DNA from: Shewanella subflava
GTDB taxonomy: Bacteria; Pseudomonadota; Gammaproteobacteria; Enterobacterales; Shewanellaceae
NCBI RefSeq assembly: GCF_025971955.1
Contig: NZ_JAPDMX010000009.1
Location: forward strand, 21,695 to 85,694
Reading direction: 5' to 3'
DNA: 64,000 nucleotides
A program made the translations under genes and the position numbers. The notes beneath the pieces are model-generated. The model did not search any database. It was not told the origin of the DNA and saw nothing but the letters and a program-made list of their open reading frames with translations. Position 1 is the stretch's first letter; each line of letters opens with the position of its first letter. Positions 56,309 to 64,000 of the stretch are shown here, in pieces.

Positions 56309-57417
56309 CCGTTAGCAATTGTAAATTCAAGGCGCACTTTTGCTTGTGCCTCAACTGGATTTCCATCAACAAATTTAGGGGCATAGCGCCATTTTTGAAT
56401 GGCCTCTAACGATTCTGTTTCAAAACGTTTTCCGCCCTGAGAATCTGATACTGATGCCGCCTTAACAAAGCCATTTTCATCAATGGTAAACACCATTTCA
56501 ACCCATCCCGATTTTCTATCTATCGCATAGGATTTTGGATAACTTGGATGATGTCTAAATAAAGGGACTTGCTCCTGATCATCCGACCAAGGTTTCATTT
56601 TACCAATCGCAATACAGTGTGCTGTCGCTTGTTGGCTATTATTTTGTTTCTCATACAACTCAACAAGCACAGCGTGGGCATGTAACTCTGATGGATGGCT
56701 ATAATCAAGGGTTTGGTACTGTTTAATAACCTCAAGAAATAAGCCTTCAGCAGTATCATAGCGCTTTTGAGCAAACTGGATAGATGCGGCCAAATAAGTG
56801 GCATCAACACGTAAAATCGAATCCTCAGGAAGATGCTGACTGTATATGTCATACGCCTTCAAGCCATAATTTTTTATGGTGTTGTTATATAAAGGGGTTT
56901 TATATAAATGTTTAAATGCGGCAGAATAAACTTCAGCCAGCACTAAAGGCTGATTTAATGACTGTGCCACCTCAATGGCATCTTCAAACAGTGCTTTGGA
57001 CTTTTTATCATTAGTTGTTGATTCTGCAGCTAATAACATAGGATCTAATACTTCAATGCTATCGTCACCATAATGCGCAAGGTAGCGAGTCAACACTTTG
57101 TCATAATTCTGACTTGCAAGAAGGTTTTCACCACTGTCACGTTGCGCATTGGCAAGGTTCATCAGTAACTTCGCTGTATCTATATGGTTTTCACCAAAGC
57201 TGACTTTGCCCAAATCATAAGCTTGCTGCGCATGCACTAATGTTTGCTCTACATCTTTTGCCGCTACGGCTTGTTGATAAGCTTGATAACTTGAAGAAAA
57301 GTCTGCGGCTTGTGCCATAGGCGAAACTAGACTCGACACTAAAATACTGCCGTAAACGCACATTTTTATTTTTGCTGCAAGAATATGTGAATTAAATTGG
57401 AAGGTGTTATTTTTCAT
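56305..57417 (-). CDS. periplasmic TPR protein with C-terminal TonB domain
   Basis: 370 residues. An N-terminal signal peptide (about 12-37, ending MAQA) is followed by helical TPR-like repeats (about 40-260, YQQAVAAKDVEQTLVHAQQA, DTAKLLMNLANAQRDSGENL) and a TonB_C domain (about 285-370, YPKSYAIDRKSGWVEMVF, FETESLEAIQKWRYAP). The N-terminal helix ends at a good cleavage site, so it may be a soluble periplasmic protein rather than a membrane-spanning TonB. ExbB and ExbD are not adjacent. Role unknown; it could help to assemble an envelope complex. Confidence 0.85.
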   Translation of the reverse strand: MKNNTFQFNSHILAAKIKMCVYGSILVSSLVSPMAQAADFSSSYQAYQQAVAAKDVEQTLVHAQQAYDLGKVSFGENHIDTAKLLMNLANAQRDSGENLLASQNYDKVLTRYLAHYGDDSIEVLDPMLLAAESTTNDKKSKALFEDAIEVAQSLNQPLVLAEVYSAAFKHLYKTPLYNNTIKNYGLKAYDIYSQHLPEDSILRVDATYLAASIQFAQKRYDTAEGLFLEVIKQYQTLDYSHPSELHAHAVLVELYEKQNNSQQATAHCIAIGKMKPWSDDQEQVPLFRHHPSYPKSYAIDRKSGWVEMVFTIDENGFVKAASVSDSQGGKRFETESLEAIQKWRYAPKFVDGNPVEAQAKVRLEFTIANG

Positions 57418-57500
57418 CTAGATTCCATTCTCTATTTATCAAAATAAAGTACCTAAACTTGGTACTAAAAAAACATCATGTTTTCCACAAAACGCTAATA

Positions 57501-58670
57501 TCATTTCCCGTATAACGTCACCACAACTGCGCCACCTAAACCCACATTATGTTGTAAGGCTAAGCGAGCACCTTGCACCTGACGATCGCCTGCTTGACCA
57601 CGTAAATGCCACACAAGTTCTACACATTGCGCGATACCTGTTGCCCCAATAGGGTGACCTTTTGACATCAAGCCGCCTGATGGACCAATAACAAATTTAC
57701 CCCCATAGGTATTATTACCCTCATTGATAAACTGCTCTGCTTCGCCCTCTGCACACAGGCCTAAAGCTTCATAAGTTATCACTTCATTTGGGGTAAAACA
57801 ATCATGTAATTCAATTACATCAATATCTTGCGGTGCAATACCCGCAGTATTATACACGTTAGTAGCGGCCATAATAGTCATTGGCTTACCAACAGCATTG
57901 ATTGGATCTTGCCATGAGACCTGTGTGTCAGTTGCCATAGACTGAGCCAAAATTTTCACTGCTGCCCCAAGGTTGCGCTGTTTTGCAAAACGCTCACTAC
58001 ACACTATCACTGCGGCCGCGCCACAAGTAGGTGGGCACGCCATTAGACGGGTCAAATACCCATCATAAATGACCTTGTCGGCTAACACCTGATCAGTGCA
58101 CAGTGGCGTTCTAAATAACGCGTTTGGGTTATTTATAGCATGACAGCGAGACTTGACAGCCACCTGTGCAAATAACTTAGAAGACACATGGTATTTGTCC
58201 ATATAATGCTTACCCGCAGCGCCAAAAGCACGCAGAGCAATTGGAGCTTCGGGCGCTTTAAATGTCGATAATACGGGATCAATTCTCATAAATGGACTTT
58301 CATGCTCCAGCCAATGCGAACCTAAAGCACCGGGTTGCATTTCTTCAAAACCAAACGCTAACGCACAATCGATTTCCCCCGATAACACGGCTTGTCTGGC
58401 TAAATACAGCGCAGTAGAACCACTAGCACAATTATTGTTTACATTAATGATTGGGATGCCAGTTTGGATCACGTCGTAAAAGGCATGCTGGGCGCAGGTG
58501 CTGTCACCATAAATATACGCACCAAAAGCCTGTTGAATATCACTTGCCGATAAACCACTATCGGCTAAAGCACATTCAATCGCCTTGGCGGCCATGACCC
58601 GGTAAGGCTGATGTTGGCCAGGCTTGCAAAACGGCGTCATTCCTACACCTGCGATCACGACCTTATTCAT
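57501..58670 (-). CDS. thiolase family protein (SCP-x/lipid-transfer type)
   Basis: 389 residues. The nucleophilic Cys is C81 in NVNNNCASGSTALYL. The later motifs HDCFTPNEV and GPSGGLMSKGHPIGATGIAQ give the His and Gly-rich loop of the thiolase fold, but the second catalytic Cys of degradative thiolases is not seen at the usual place, and the ending NVGLGGAVVVTLY is typical of the SCP-x/lipid-transfer subgroup. It probably cleaves or senses acyl-CoAs in the cytosol. Its ATG overlaps the stop of the lysozyme-inhibitor gene (ATGA), an unexpected partner. Confidence 0.85.
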   Translation of the reverse strand: MNKVVIAGVGMTPFCKPGQHQPYRVMAAKAIECALADSGLSASDIQQAFGAYIYGDSTCAQHAFYDVIQTGIPIINVNNNCASGSTALYLARQAVLSGEIDCALAFGFEEMQPGALGSHWLEHESPFMRIDPVLSTFKAPEAPIALRAFGAAGKHYMDKYHVSSKLFAQVAVKSRCHAINNPNALFRTPLCTDQVLADKVIYDGYLTRLMACPPTCGAAAVIVCSERFAKQRNLGAAVKILAQSMATDTQVSWQDPINAVGKPMTIMAATNVYNTAGIAPQDIDVIELHDCFTPNEVITYEALGLCAEGEAEQFINEGNNTYGGKFVIGPSGGLMSKGHPIGATGIAQCVELVWHLRGQAGDRQVQGARLALQHNVGLGGAVVVTLYGK

Positions 58671-59104
58671 GGCGTTTCCTTACAGAACTCAACTAATTCA
58701 GCCATGATACAGATTTGATGAATAACCTGATATTGGCCGCTACCTGCCGTGACGGTAGTAATTGTGATTTGGCTCCCCCCGTCAAGTGTGTCTGCTAGCA
58801 CAGTGTTGATAATTGTCCCATCACGCATAAAAGTTATGGCTGAGGCAAAGTCACCCACGTCTAAATCACGATACAGTTTTACGCTGATGCTGCCTATTGA
58901 ACGCGGCTCTAAACGCCCTTCTTCAATCACGACTGACATGCCATTTTTTAACGCTAGCACCTGCAAATAACCATCCAACTGACTTAGGGGCTTTTTTGTT
59001 AGCCTGTTGTCTGTGCCATTTTCCATATCGCTTTTGGCACTCATAGCAGAACTGCTGAATACTAATACAACAGCTAAAATCATACTGTTACATATTTTCC
59101 ACAT
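58667..59104 (-). CDS. PliI-type inhibitor of I-type lysozyme
   Basis: 145 residues from the ATG at 59104, which lies seven bases after AAGGAG. The signal peptide (about 1-23, MILAVVLVFSSSAMSA) sends the protein to the periplasm. The mature part has VVIEEGRLEPRSIGSISVKL, RDGTIINTVLADTLDGG and TAGSGQYQVIHQ, which match the PliI family (EGxLEARSxGSYxVRLY, RDGxIExVLLADLDG). PliI inhibits invertebrate-type lysozymes. The C-terminal part is shortened compared with relatives I remember. Overlap with the thiolase gene by four bases. Confidence 0.75.
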   Translation of the reverse strand: MWKICNSMILAVVLVFSSSAMSAKSDMENGTDNRLTKKPLSQLDGYLQVLALKNGMSVVIEEGRLEPRSIGSISVKLYRDLDVGDFASAITFMRDGTIINTVLADTLDGGSQITITTVTAGSGQYQVIHQICIMAELVEFCKETP

Positions 59105-59191
59105 CACGAAACTCCTTTTTAGGCCTAACAGTGATAATACCCTGAATGATTGCAATGTGAATAATCAGCCTCAGCTTTGTTTAATAAACAA

Positions 59192-59207
59192 AGTGACCTA
59201 TCTCACA
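59192..59207 (+). promoter_or_regulatory. CRP-like site
   Basis: AGTGA-CCTATC-TCACA, agreeing with the CRP half-sites TGTGA and TCACA with the 6-bp spacer at nine of ten positions. Direct copy of ACCTATCTCAC follows 14 bases later. It lies 135 bp before the DUF1538 operon. Confidence 0.7.
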
Positions 59208-59237
59208 GTCACCTATCTCACCGCAATTTCACATTTA

Positions 59238-59251
59238 TTGATTAACATCAA
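59238..59251 (+). promoter_or_regulatory. FNR/EtrA-type box
   Basis: TTGAT-TAAC-ATCAA, a perfect match to the FNR consensus TTGAT-N4-ATCAA. It lies 91 bp before the first DUF1538 gene, a typical distance for an activating site given a promoter around 59280-59310. Confidence 0.8.
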
Positions 59252-59341
59252 ACAAATGGCGATTTTTGTAAACAATTTGTTGAGATTATTAATTTGTAAG
59301 GCACACTGAATAAATTACATACTGATTTTTATGGAGGATAG

Positions 59342-60076
59342 ATGTCTGCAGTGTTTAAGCTTTTAACCTCAATGTTCAGTAGTTTTAAAGATTTGGTTCC
59401 CATTATCTTAGTTGTTGGTTTTTTCGAAATTTTTATCCTAAAACAAGCGCCCGAAAATTTAGGCTCAATTTTAATTGGCCTAATGTTTATCGTCCTTGGG
59501 CTCACCTTTTTCGTGTTTGGCCTTGAAATGGGTTTATTTCCAATTGGAGAGTCTCTTGCTGAAGCCTTAGCCCGCAAAGGCAGTGTTTTTTGGTTAGTGA
59601 TATTTTCTTTCTCATTGGGGTTTGGCACGACTTTAGCTGAACCTGCGCTTACCGCTGTCGCCAATGAGGCCGCAAAGGTTGCCGCCGAATCAGGCGCGAT
59701 CGCTGAAGATGAGACAGCGTTAAATGATTACGCCATGGGATTACGCTTGACGGTTGCGATATCAGTGGGTTTAGCCATTTTACTCGGCGTGATCCGTATT
59801 TTAAAGGGCTGGCCAATTCATTACATCATTATTGGCGGTTATGTATTAGTGATGATCCTCACTTCGTTTGCACCACCCAGCATAATCGGTATCGCTTACG
59901 ATTCAGGCGGCGTCACCACATCAACAATCACAGTCCCTCTAGTGACCGCACTGGGTGTTGGCTTAGCGACCGTCATTAAAGGACGTAATCCCATGCTTGA
60001 TGGATTTGGATTAATCGCCTTTGCCAGCCTCACACCGATGATTTTTGTGATGGTTTACGGCATGATTTTTTTATAA
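59342..60076 (+). CDS. DUF1538 membrane protein, first subunit
   Basis: 244 residues, five to seven membrane helices. Conserved motifs are [18 protein letters not shown] (53-70), [12 protein letters not shown] (96-107), [14 protein letters not shown] (186-199) and [19 protein letters not shown] (214-232). DUF1538 pairs have been described as UmpAB, a two-component Na+(Li+,K+)/H+ antiporter of Halomonas; that assignment is recalled, not tested here. The charged AEP and YDSGG motifs inside helices could form an ion path. GGAGGA precedes the ATG. It is the first gene of a four-gene operon with a PII-like and a CBS protein. Confidence 0.88.
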   Translation: MSAVFKLLTSMFSSFKDLVPIILVVGFFEIFILKQAPENLGSILIGLMFIVLGLTFFVFGLEMGLFPIGESLAEALARKGSVFWLVIFSFSLGFGTTLAEPALTAVANEAAKVAAESGAIAEDETALNDYAMGLRLTVAISVGLAILLGVIRILKGWPIHYIIIGGYVLVMILTSFAPPSIIGIAYDSGGVTTSTITVPLVTALGVGLATVIKGRNPMLDGFGLIAFASLTPMIFVMVYGMIFL

Positions 60077-60085
60077 GGAGCCCAG

Positions 60086-60880
60086 ATGTTTTATCAGTTA
60101 TTGGACACCTTATTACTGACGGCCAGAGACGTGGTGCCCATTGCCATAATCTTATTTGGTTTTCAATTAGGGGTACTTAAACGCCCTATTCCTAACTGGC
60201 GTAAAGTCGCGCTCGGTTTTGTGTATGTCATTATTGGGCTAACGTTTTTCTTGGTTGGGCTTGAACTGGCCTTATTTCCCATTGGCGAAAGCATGGCGAA
60301 TCAACTCACCACAGCGGCATTTTTACACCCTGATGGCGCACCTACTCCTTTTATTTGGCAAGACTATATATGGGTTTATATCTTTGCAGCAGCCATCGGA
60401 TTTAGCACCACCATCGCCGAGCCATCGCTCATTGCGGTGGCGATTAAAGCTAATGAAGTATCTGGCGGCACCATTGGCATTCAGGGGTTACGTATTTCTG
60501 TGGCGATAGGTGTGGCCTTTGGGATTGCTTTAGGCTGTTTTCGTATTGTGGTTGGCGACCCCATTCATTACTACATTATGGGCGGCTATATTATTGTGGT
60601 CATTCAAACCTTTTACGCGCCTAAAATGATTATTCCATTGGCATACGACTCGGGAGGCGTCACCACCTCAACCGTTACTGTGCCACTTGTTGCCGCATTA
60701 GGGTTAGGTTTAGCCACCAATGTGGAAGGTCGTAACCCCTTAATTGACGGCTTTGGCCTGATTGCTTTTGCCAGTTTATTTCCCATTATTTCTGTGATGG
60801 CCTATGCCCAAATAGTTGAATATATCTCTAAACGAAAAGCTGACACTGAGCAGCAAGAGGAGCATACAGATGCGCTTTAA
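60086..60880 (+). CDS. DUF1538 membrane protein, second subunit
   Basis: 264 residues and clearly paralogous to the first subunit: GLTFFLVGLELALFPIGE (51-68), TTIAEPSLIAVA (108-119), [14 protein letters not shown] (187-200) and [19 protein letters not shown] (215-233) all recur. It has an insertion around 75-95 and a hydrophilic C-terminal tail (ISKRKADTEQQEEHTDAL) absent from the first. Two different half-size paralogs in tandem suggest a heterodimer with pseudo-symmetry. Nine bases separate it from the first gene, and its last 11 bases overlap the PII-like gene. Confidence 0.88.
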   Translation: MFYQLLDTLLLTARDVVPIAIILFGFQLGVLKRPIPNWRKVALGFVYVIIGLTFFLVGLELALFPIGESMANQLTTAAFLHPDGAPTPFIWQDYIWVYIFAAAIGFSTTIAEPSLIAVAIKANEVSGGTIGIQGLRISVAIGVAFGIALGCFRIVVGDPIHYYIMGGYIIVVIQTFYAPKMIIPLAYDSGGVTTSTVTVPLVAALGLGLATNVEGRNPLIDGFGLIAFASLFPIISVMAYAQIVEYISKRKADTEQQEEHTDAL

Positions 60881-61220
60881 ATTAATTGTCGCCTTTGTTG
60901 ATGACGACTGTACCGATGAAATTTTAGATGCCGCACGTGAGGCCGGCGCCACTGGCGCAACGGTAATCAACCATGCACGGGGTGAAGGCTTAGTAAAGAA
61001 AAAAACCTTTATGGGTTTAGGGTTAGATGTGCAACGAGATGTCATTCTATGGTTAGTTGAAGAACACATGTCACGCCATATTTTAGAAACTATTGCCAAA
61101 GTGGGTAAATTTGACACGAATAAAGGCCGTGGCATTGCCATTCAAATTGATGTTGAAGACGCTGTTGGGGTTGCCCATCAAGTACAAGAGCTGACAAAAG
61201 AGATTGAGGATCAGATATGA
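60870..61220 (+). CDS. PII-like signalling protein
   Basis: 116 residues from the ATG at 60870 behind GAGGAG; the upstream in-frame start at 60816 would lie deep inside the DUF1538 gene and is rejected. The ferredoxin-like PII fold is suggested by FKLIVAFVDDDCTDEILDAA, GATGATVINHARGEG and the C-terminal KVGKFDTNKGRGIAIQIDVEDAVG, which parallels the GKIGDGKIFV part of GlnB. The T-loop is short and lacks the uridylylated Tyr, so it is not GlnB/GlnK. Cytosolic. It probably binds a nucleotide and controls the membrane pair. Confidence 0.85.
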   Translation: MRFKLIVAFVDDDCTDEILDAAREAGATGATVINHARGEGLVKKKTFMGLGLDVQRDVILWLVEEHMSRHILETIAKVGKFDTNKGRGIAIQIDVEDAVGVAHQVQELTKEIEDQI

Positions 61221-61621
61221 ACGCTAAAACCCCTGTCAGAAACCGCGATGTGTTAAACCAAGATTACGCCATGGTAGAAGGGACTATTACGGTTTCAGAG
61301 GCGATTGCCACAGCGGTGGCTAAAAATGTCAAAGTGTTAGTGGTAAATAAGCGCACTGAACATGATGAATATGGATTAGTGTTAATGAGTGATATCGCAC
61401 GTAAAGTGTTAGCTAAAGACAAATCACCGGATCGCACCAACGTGTACGAAATTATGATCAAACCGGTTTTTTCAGTCTCGGCCGATATGGACGTACGTTA
61501 TACCGCAAGACTATTTGAGCGTTTTGACATCAATAAAGCGCCAGTATTAGAAGACAACGATATAAAAGGGTTCGTCACCTACGACGATATCGTGTTAAAA
61601 GGGATGATTAATTCATATTAA
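61217..61621 (+). CDS. CBS-domain pair protein of the DUF1538 operon
   Basis: 134 residues. A 15-residue leader precedes two CBS motifs: DYAMVEGTITVSEAIATAVA with DEYGLVLMSDIARKVLAKDKSP, then NVYEIMIKPVFSVSADMDVRY with NKAPVLEDNDIKGFVTYDDI. It overlaps the PII-like gene by four bases (ATGA). CBS pairs bind AMP, ATP or related ligands. With the PII-like protein this gives the transporter two separate nucleotide-sensing partners. Confidence 0.9.
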   Translation: MNAKTPVRNRDVLNQDYAMVEGTITVSEAIATAVAKNVKVLVVNKRTEHDEYGLVLMSDIARKVLAKDKSPDRTNVYEIMIKPVFSVSADMDVRYTARLFERFDINKAPVLEDNDIKGFVTYDDIVLKGMINSY

Positions 61622-61943
61622 TTGCAAATCCAGCACTCAATGAGCATCAGCATTCCAGCGTTTGCCATGTTGAAGAATTAGGGCGATTTAGCTTTGAGGA
61701 TTAAGTTTCATTGACGTTTAAAGCCTTTAATCAAGTTGACTTGATGACATGCTAGAACCTGTTGCGAATTGCTCACATCACGCCGATGAACAATCACGTC
61801 TATCGGCTTTATAAATTAGAGGGTTTAACCATACGAGTCTATTAGAGGCGTACCTTGTTTTAGCTATGTTTATCTGACGTGTTTAATCAGATAAATTAGC
61901 AAAGTATTAAGGTCATTTTCAGCAGATATAATCACTATGTGAG
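61622..61943. other. gene-free region between the DUF1538 operon and the Nudix gene
   Basis: About 320 bp with no supported gene, strong terminator or repeat. The two neighbouring genes converge here, so no promoter is needed. Confidence 0.35.
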
Positions 61944-62348
61944 TTAAAAAACTTGGCTATCGACTTCGCCAATAAACTCAATACATGCTTTGACTCGAGT
62001 TAACTGCACTGCTGACAACGCTGATAACTCAAAGTATTGATATTCACTGTGCTCATTGCTGAGCCTAATAGCAGCAGGCTCAACGAGAGTGCATTTAAAA
62101 ATAAAAACCTGTGATTGATACGCACTGTGATAATAAACACCTGAAAGGTAATCGATTTTAATATCGCAGCCTAATTCTTCGAAGCATTCTCGCTTAACAG
62201 CTTGGTGTATTGTTTCACCGAATTCTAGCGCGCCACCAGGTAACCCCCAATGTTTAGCACCATAAGTCGCTTTCACTTGTAACACTTGGCCTTGCCTATT
62301 TGTTATGACTGCATGGGCACTGAGCCGAAACATATCGTTATATGCCAT
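61944..62348 (-). CDS. Nudix hydrolase
   Basis: 134 residues with the Nudix box GGALEFGETIHQAVKRECFE followed by ELGC (about 37-60). The start MFRLSAHAVITNRQGQVLQVKATYGAKHWGLP is typical of the ADP-ribose/NTP hydrolase branch. Substrate not evident. It stands alone and may be expressed from a promoter in 62349-62420. Confidence 0.88.
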   Translation of the reverse strand: MAYNDMFRLSAHAVITNRQGQVLQVKATYGAKHWGLPGGALEFGETIHQAVKRECFEELGCDIKIDYLSGVYYHSAYQSQVFIFKCTLVEPAAIRLSNEHSEYQYFELSALSAVQLTRVKACIEFIGEVDSQVF

Positions 62349-62641
62349 TTAAATACCTATTCAATTCGTCATAGACTAACAAAAAAATTCATTAAACAAT
62401 TGATTTAAAATTATAAAAAATTTTATACCAATAAGAATATGCATGCTCGCCACTCATCAACATGATAAATAGCGAGCATACCAGAAACTCTGCCCATATT
62501 GTGTAGATTGAATCAATATCAATAAATTGTGAGAAATTAACCCACATGGGAGCAGATGGGCACATCTAACCAGACCTAACCTAAGTAAGCTGGTACATCA
62601 CAATTAACCCATCTATCTTCGGCAATAAGGGCTTTCACAAG
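62349..62641. other. gene-free region before the LPMO remnant
   Basis: 293 bp, AT-rich next to the Nudix gene. No terminator hairpin with a T run was recognised for the LPMO gene. No repeat. Confidence 0.3.
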
Positions 62642-63924
62642 CTAACGCCATACGCCCCATTCACCAGTGGTACCGGGCTCTTCACCCTGTGTCCACCACT
62701 GCGCTGACCACTGTTTACCATTATGATTAACCTTATCTCCAGCAGTATAAACGGCTTTGGCATCCCAATCATTTCCTGGTTCAGGGCTTGGGCCAGGACC
62801 GGGGATAATTTCAGTAGGTAAAACAGTGAAACTATACACGGTAGAATCTTGCTCACCTTGGCCTGAAAGGGTTAATTCAAAACTTAACTGTTGTTCAGTA
62901 TTGTCTAGTGAATCGGTCTTAATGATCAATTCATTATTGGCGCCAATTGCCGTTTCAACAGGTAATCCACTTATTTGGTTCCACGTAACTGAATCGATAT
63001 CACCAATACTGTCTTTTGGCGTTAACACCACAAGCTCACCATAGCTGACCGATGCATTTTTAATGACTTGTAAAACAGTAGGCGTAATAACAGCTTCTAA
63101 ATATTGATTCGGTGCAGAAATGCTGAACAATCCAGATCCCTCACCGTCTTTAGTATTAATGAAGTTATTATGTAATTCGTCACGGAAATACATATAGTGA
63201 TTCATTTCTGCATGCCAACGACCAATAAACACATGACCACCATAATTGGTTTCATAATAGCCATTTACTTGCGATGCCAATAGACGATCCCAATCTGTGG
63301 CATTGTCTTGAGTGATGATGAGTGAAAAACGTGTGTGCTCCACTCCATCTTTGCTGAAAACAGTGTAATTAACCGACTCACCCACTTTAGGCGTTGATAG
63401 CTCGATATGATCAGGAATAAATGCCGCACCCTGTTCTAAATAGGGTAAACCTGGTTCTGGAGGATCTATCGGGCCATCACCTGCAATAGTAATATCACTG
63501 CAATTATAAAACCCCTCTCCCACAGCATCATCTCGTTGCCAACGAGTATACAAAATTGCATCACCACTGCGATCGGCTGGAATGGTCACATTCATACGGT
63601 ATTTTTTATCACTCCCTACCGCGATGTTGCCATACTCTTGAATAAGCGTTAAATCATCCCATTTTAACGGCTTAGAAACATCAACACCGACTTTTGTGAT
63701 GTAAAACTGCCAAAAAGAAGGGTTATGGGGTGCTGTTGCATTAAACACTAATTCAAAAGTGCCTGGTTGCATTTGTGTTCGGGTCCACTGTGAATGCTCA
63801 GCGCCCATACCACGTTTTTGTGGATCGTTGGCATAACATAAACTGCCATCAGGTATCGCGGCTTTAACGGCTTCCATATTATTGTAATGAGGAGATGCAA
63901 TGTTGATAGCAAATTCATTACGCT
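62642..63924 (-). pseudogene. chitin-active lytic polysaccharide monooxygenase, 5' part cut off by an insertion
   Basis: The frame runs back from the stop to the insertion point at 63924/63925 (427 residues). What is left is the second part of an AA10 LPMO domain (SLCYANDPQKRGMGAEHSQW, the copper His of ATAPHNPSFWQFYI, RWQRDDAVGEGFYNCSDI), then a GbpA-type module (IELSTPKVGESVNYTVF), a beta-sandwich region, and a C-terminal CBM5/12 chitin-binding domain (WDAKAVYTAGDKVNHNGKQW). The signal peptide and the N-terminal catalytic His are missing. An internal ATG at 63877 cannot give an active secreted enzyme. If the 5' part lies beyond the element, the gene is disrupted rather than truncated. Confidence 0.8.
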
Positions 63925-64000
63925 GTAAGCGGTCAATTAACCGGTGAAGCTTATTCTGCTTTACCTAGATCAACATTCCACGGCAGTAAATCAGACAATT
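63925..64000 (-). mobile_element. end of a probable IS66-family element
   Basis: From 63925 the plus strand reads GTAAGCGGTCAATTAACCGG, which starts with the GTAAGCG found at IS66 termini. The 8 bp before it (ATTACGCT, 63917-63924) would be the target duplication; the other copy lies outside the window. The LPMO reading frame stops being meaningful exactly here, and a transposase-like C-terminus begins 26 bp inside. Confidence 0.65.
63951..64000 (-). CDS. C-terminus of IS66-type transposase
   Basis: Sixteen codons visible on the minus strand, LSDLLPWNVDLGKAE then TAA (63951-63953). IS66 TnpC proteins typically end in (E/D)LLPW followed by a short tail, so this fits, but the piece is too short for certainty. 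The body of the gene lies beyond the window. Confidence 0.6.
   Translation of the reverse strand, partial: LSDLLPWNVDLGKAE

Noticed and set aside
59007..59309. 100-codon plus-strand frame running into the DUF1538 promoter
   Set aside because: Covers the CRP-like and FNR-type sites and the PliI signal peptide on the other strand; no domain.

Overview
The window looks like a stretch of core chromosome from a Shewanella-type marine gammaproteobacterium. Pointers are the kdnA-kdnB-kdsB cluster for 8-amino-Kdo, a monomeric NADP isocitrate dehydrogenase beside rluE, a valine/leucine-type dehydrogenase behind a LiuR-like palindrome, a thiC-thiDE-thiF-thiS-thiG-thiH operon, and many small families common in Shewanella (DUF2750, DUF2897, DUF3389, DUF4826). 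Base composition is fairly AT-rich and even. I see no rRNA, tRNA or CRISPR array.

Layout. 1-9.7 kb: end of a Qnr-like pentapeptide gene, a SoxR-controlled glyoxalase-fold gene divergent from soxR, ibpA with a sigma-32-type promoter and a ROSE-like RNA thermometer, a lipoprotein 5'-nucleotidase with a Pho box, an esterase, slyD, a lytic transglycosylase and cheV. 9.9-13.7 kb: Blc lipocalin, a palindromic MITE-like element, a LysR regulator and a SprA-related putative protease. 13.7-20.8 kb: thiamin operon under a TPP riboswitch. 21-24.4 kb: Kdo8N synthesis. 24.6-30.2 kb: thioesterase, katG, a response regulator, a methyltransferase and a mutarotase. 30.2-34.8 kb: ydbH-ynbE-ydbL (envelope lipid transport) and ybgI. 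35.3-50.5 kb: translation and proteolysis block (aat, bpt, infA, clpA, clpS, cspD), then icd, rluE, nudJ, mnmA, hflD, purB and roxA, largely in the order known from other gammaproteobacteria. aat, bpt, clpA and clpS together form the N-end rule pathway. 50.9-55.8 kb: leucine dehydrogenase, then an LpxH-like phosphoesterase coupled to a two-domain acyltransferase resembling the ornithine-lipid synthase OlsF. 56-59 kb: TPR-TonB protein, a thiolase-like protein and a PliI-type lysozyme inhibitor.

The least explained system is at 59.3-61.6 kb. Two paralogous DUF1538 membrane proteins are followed by overlapping genes for a PII-like protein and a CBS-domain protein, with a CRP-like site and a perfect FNR/EtrA-type box upstream. 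It looks like a two-subunit ion transporter with two cytosolic regulators. At the right edge a chitin-active lytic polysaccharide monooxygenase gene is cut by what looks like the end of an IS66-family element. Two diverged copies of an approximately 86-bp structured repeat (1567-1652 and 52021-52106) are also unexplained.
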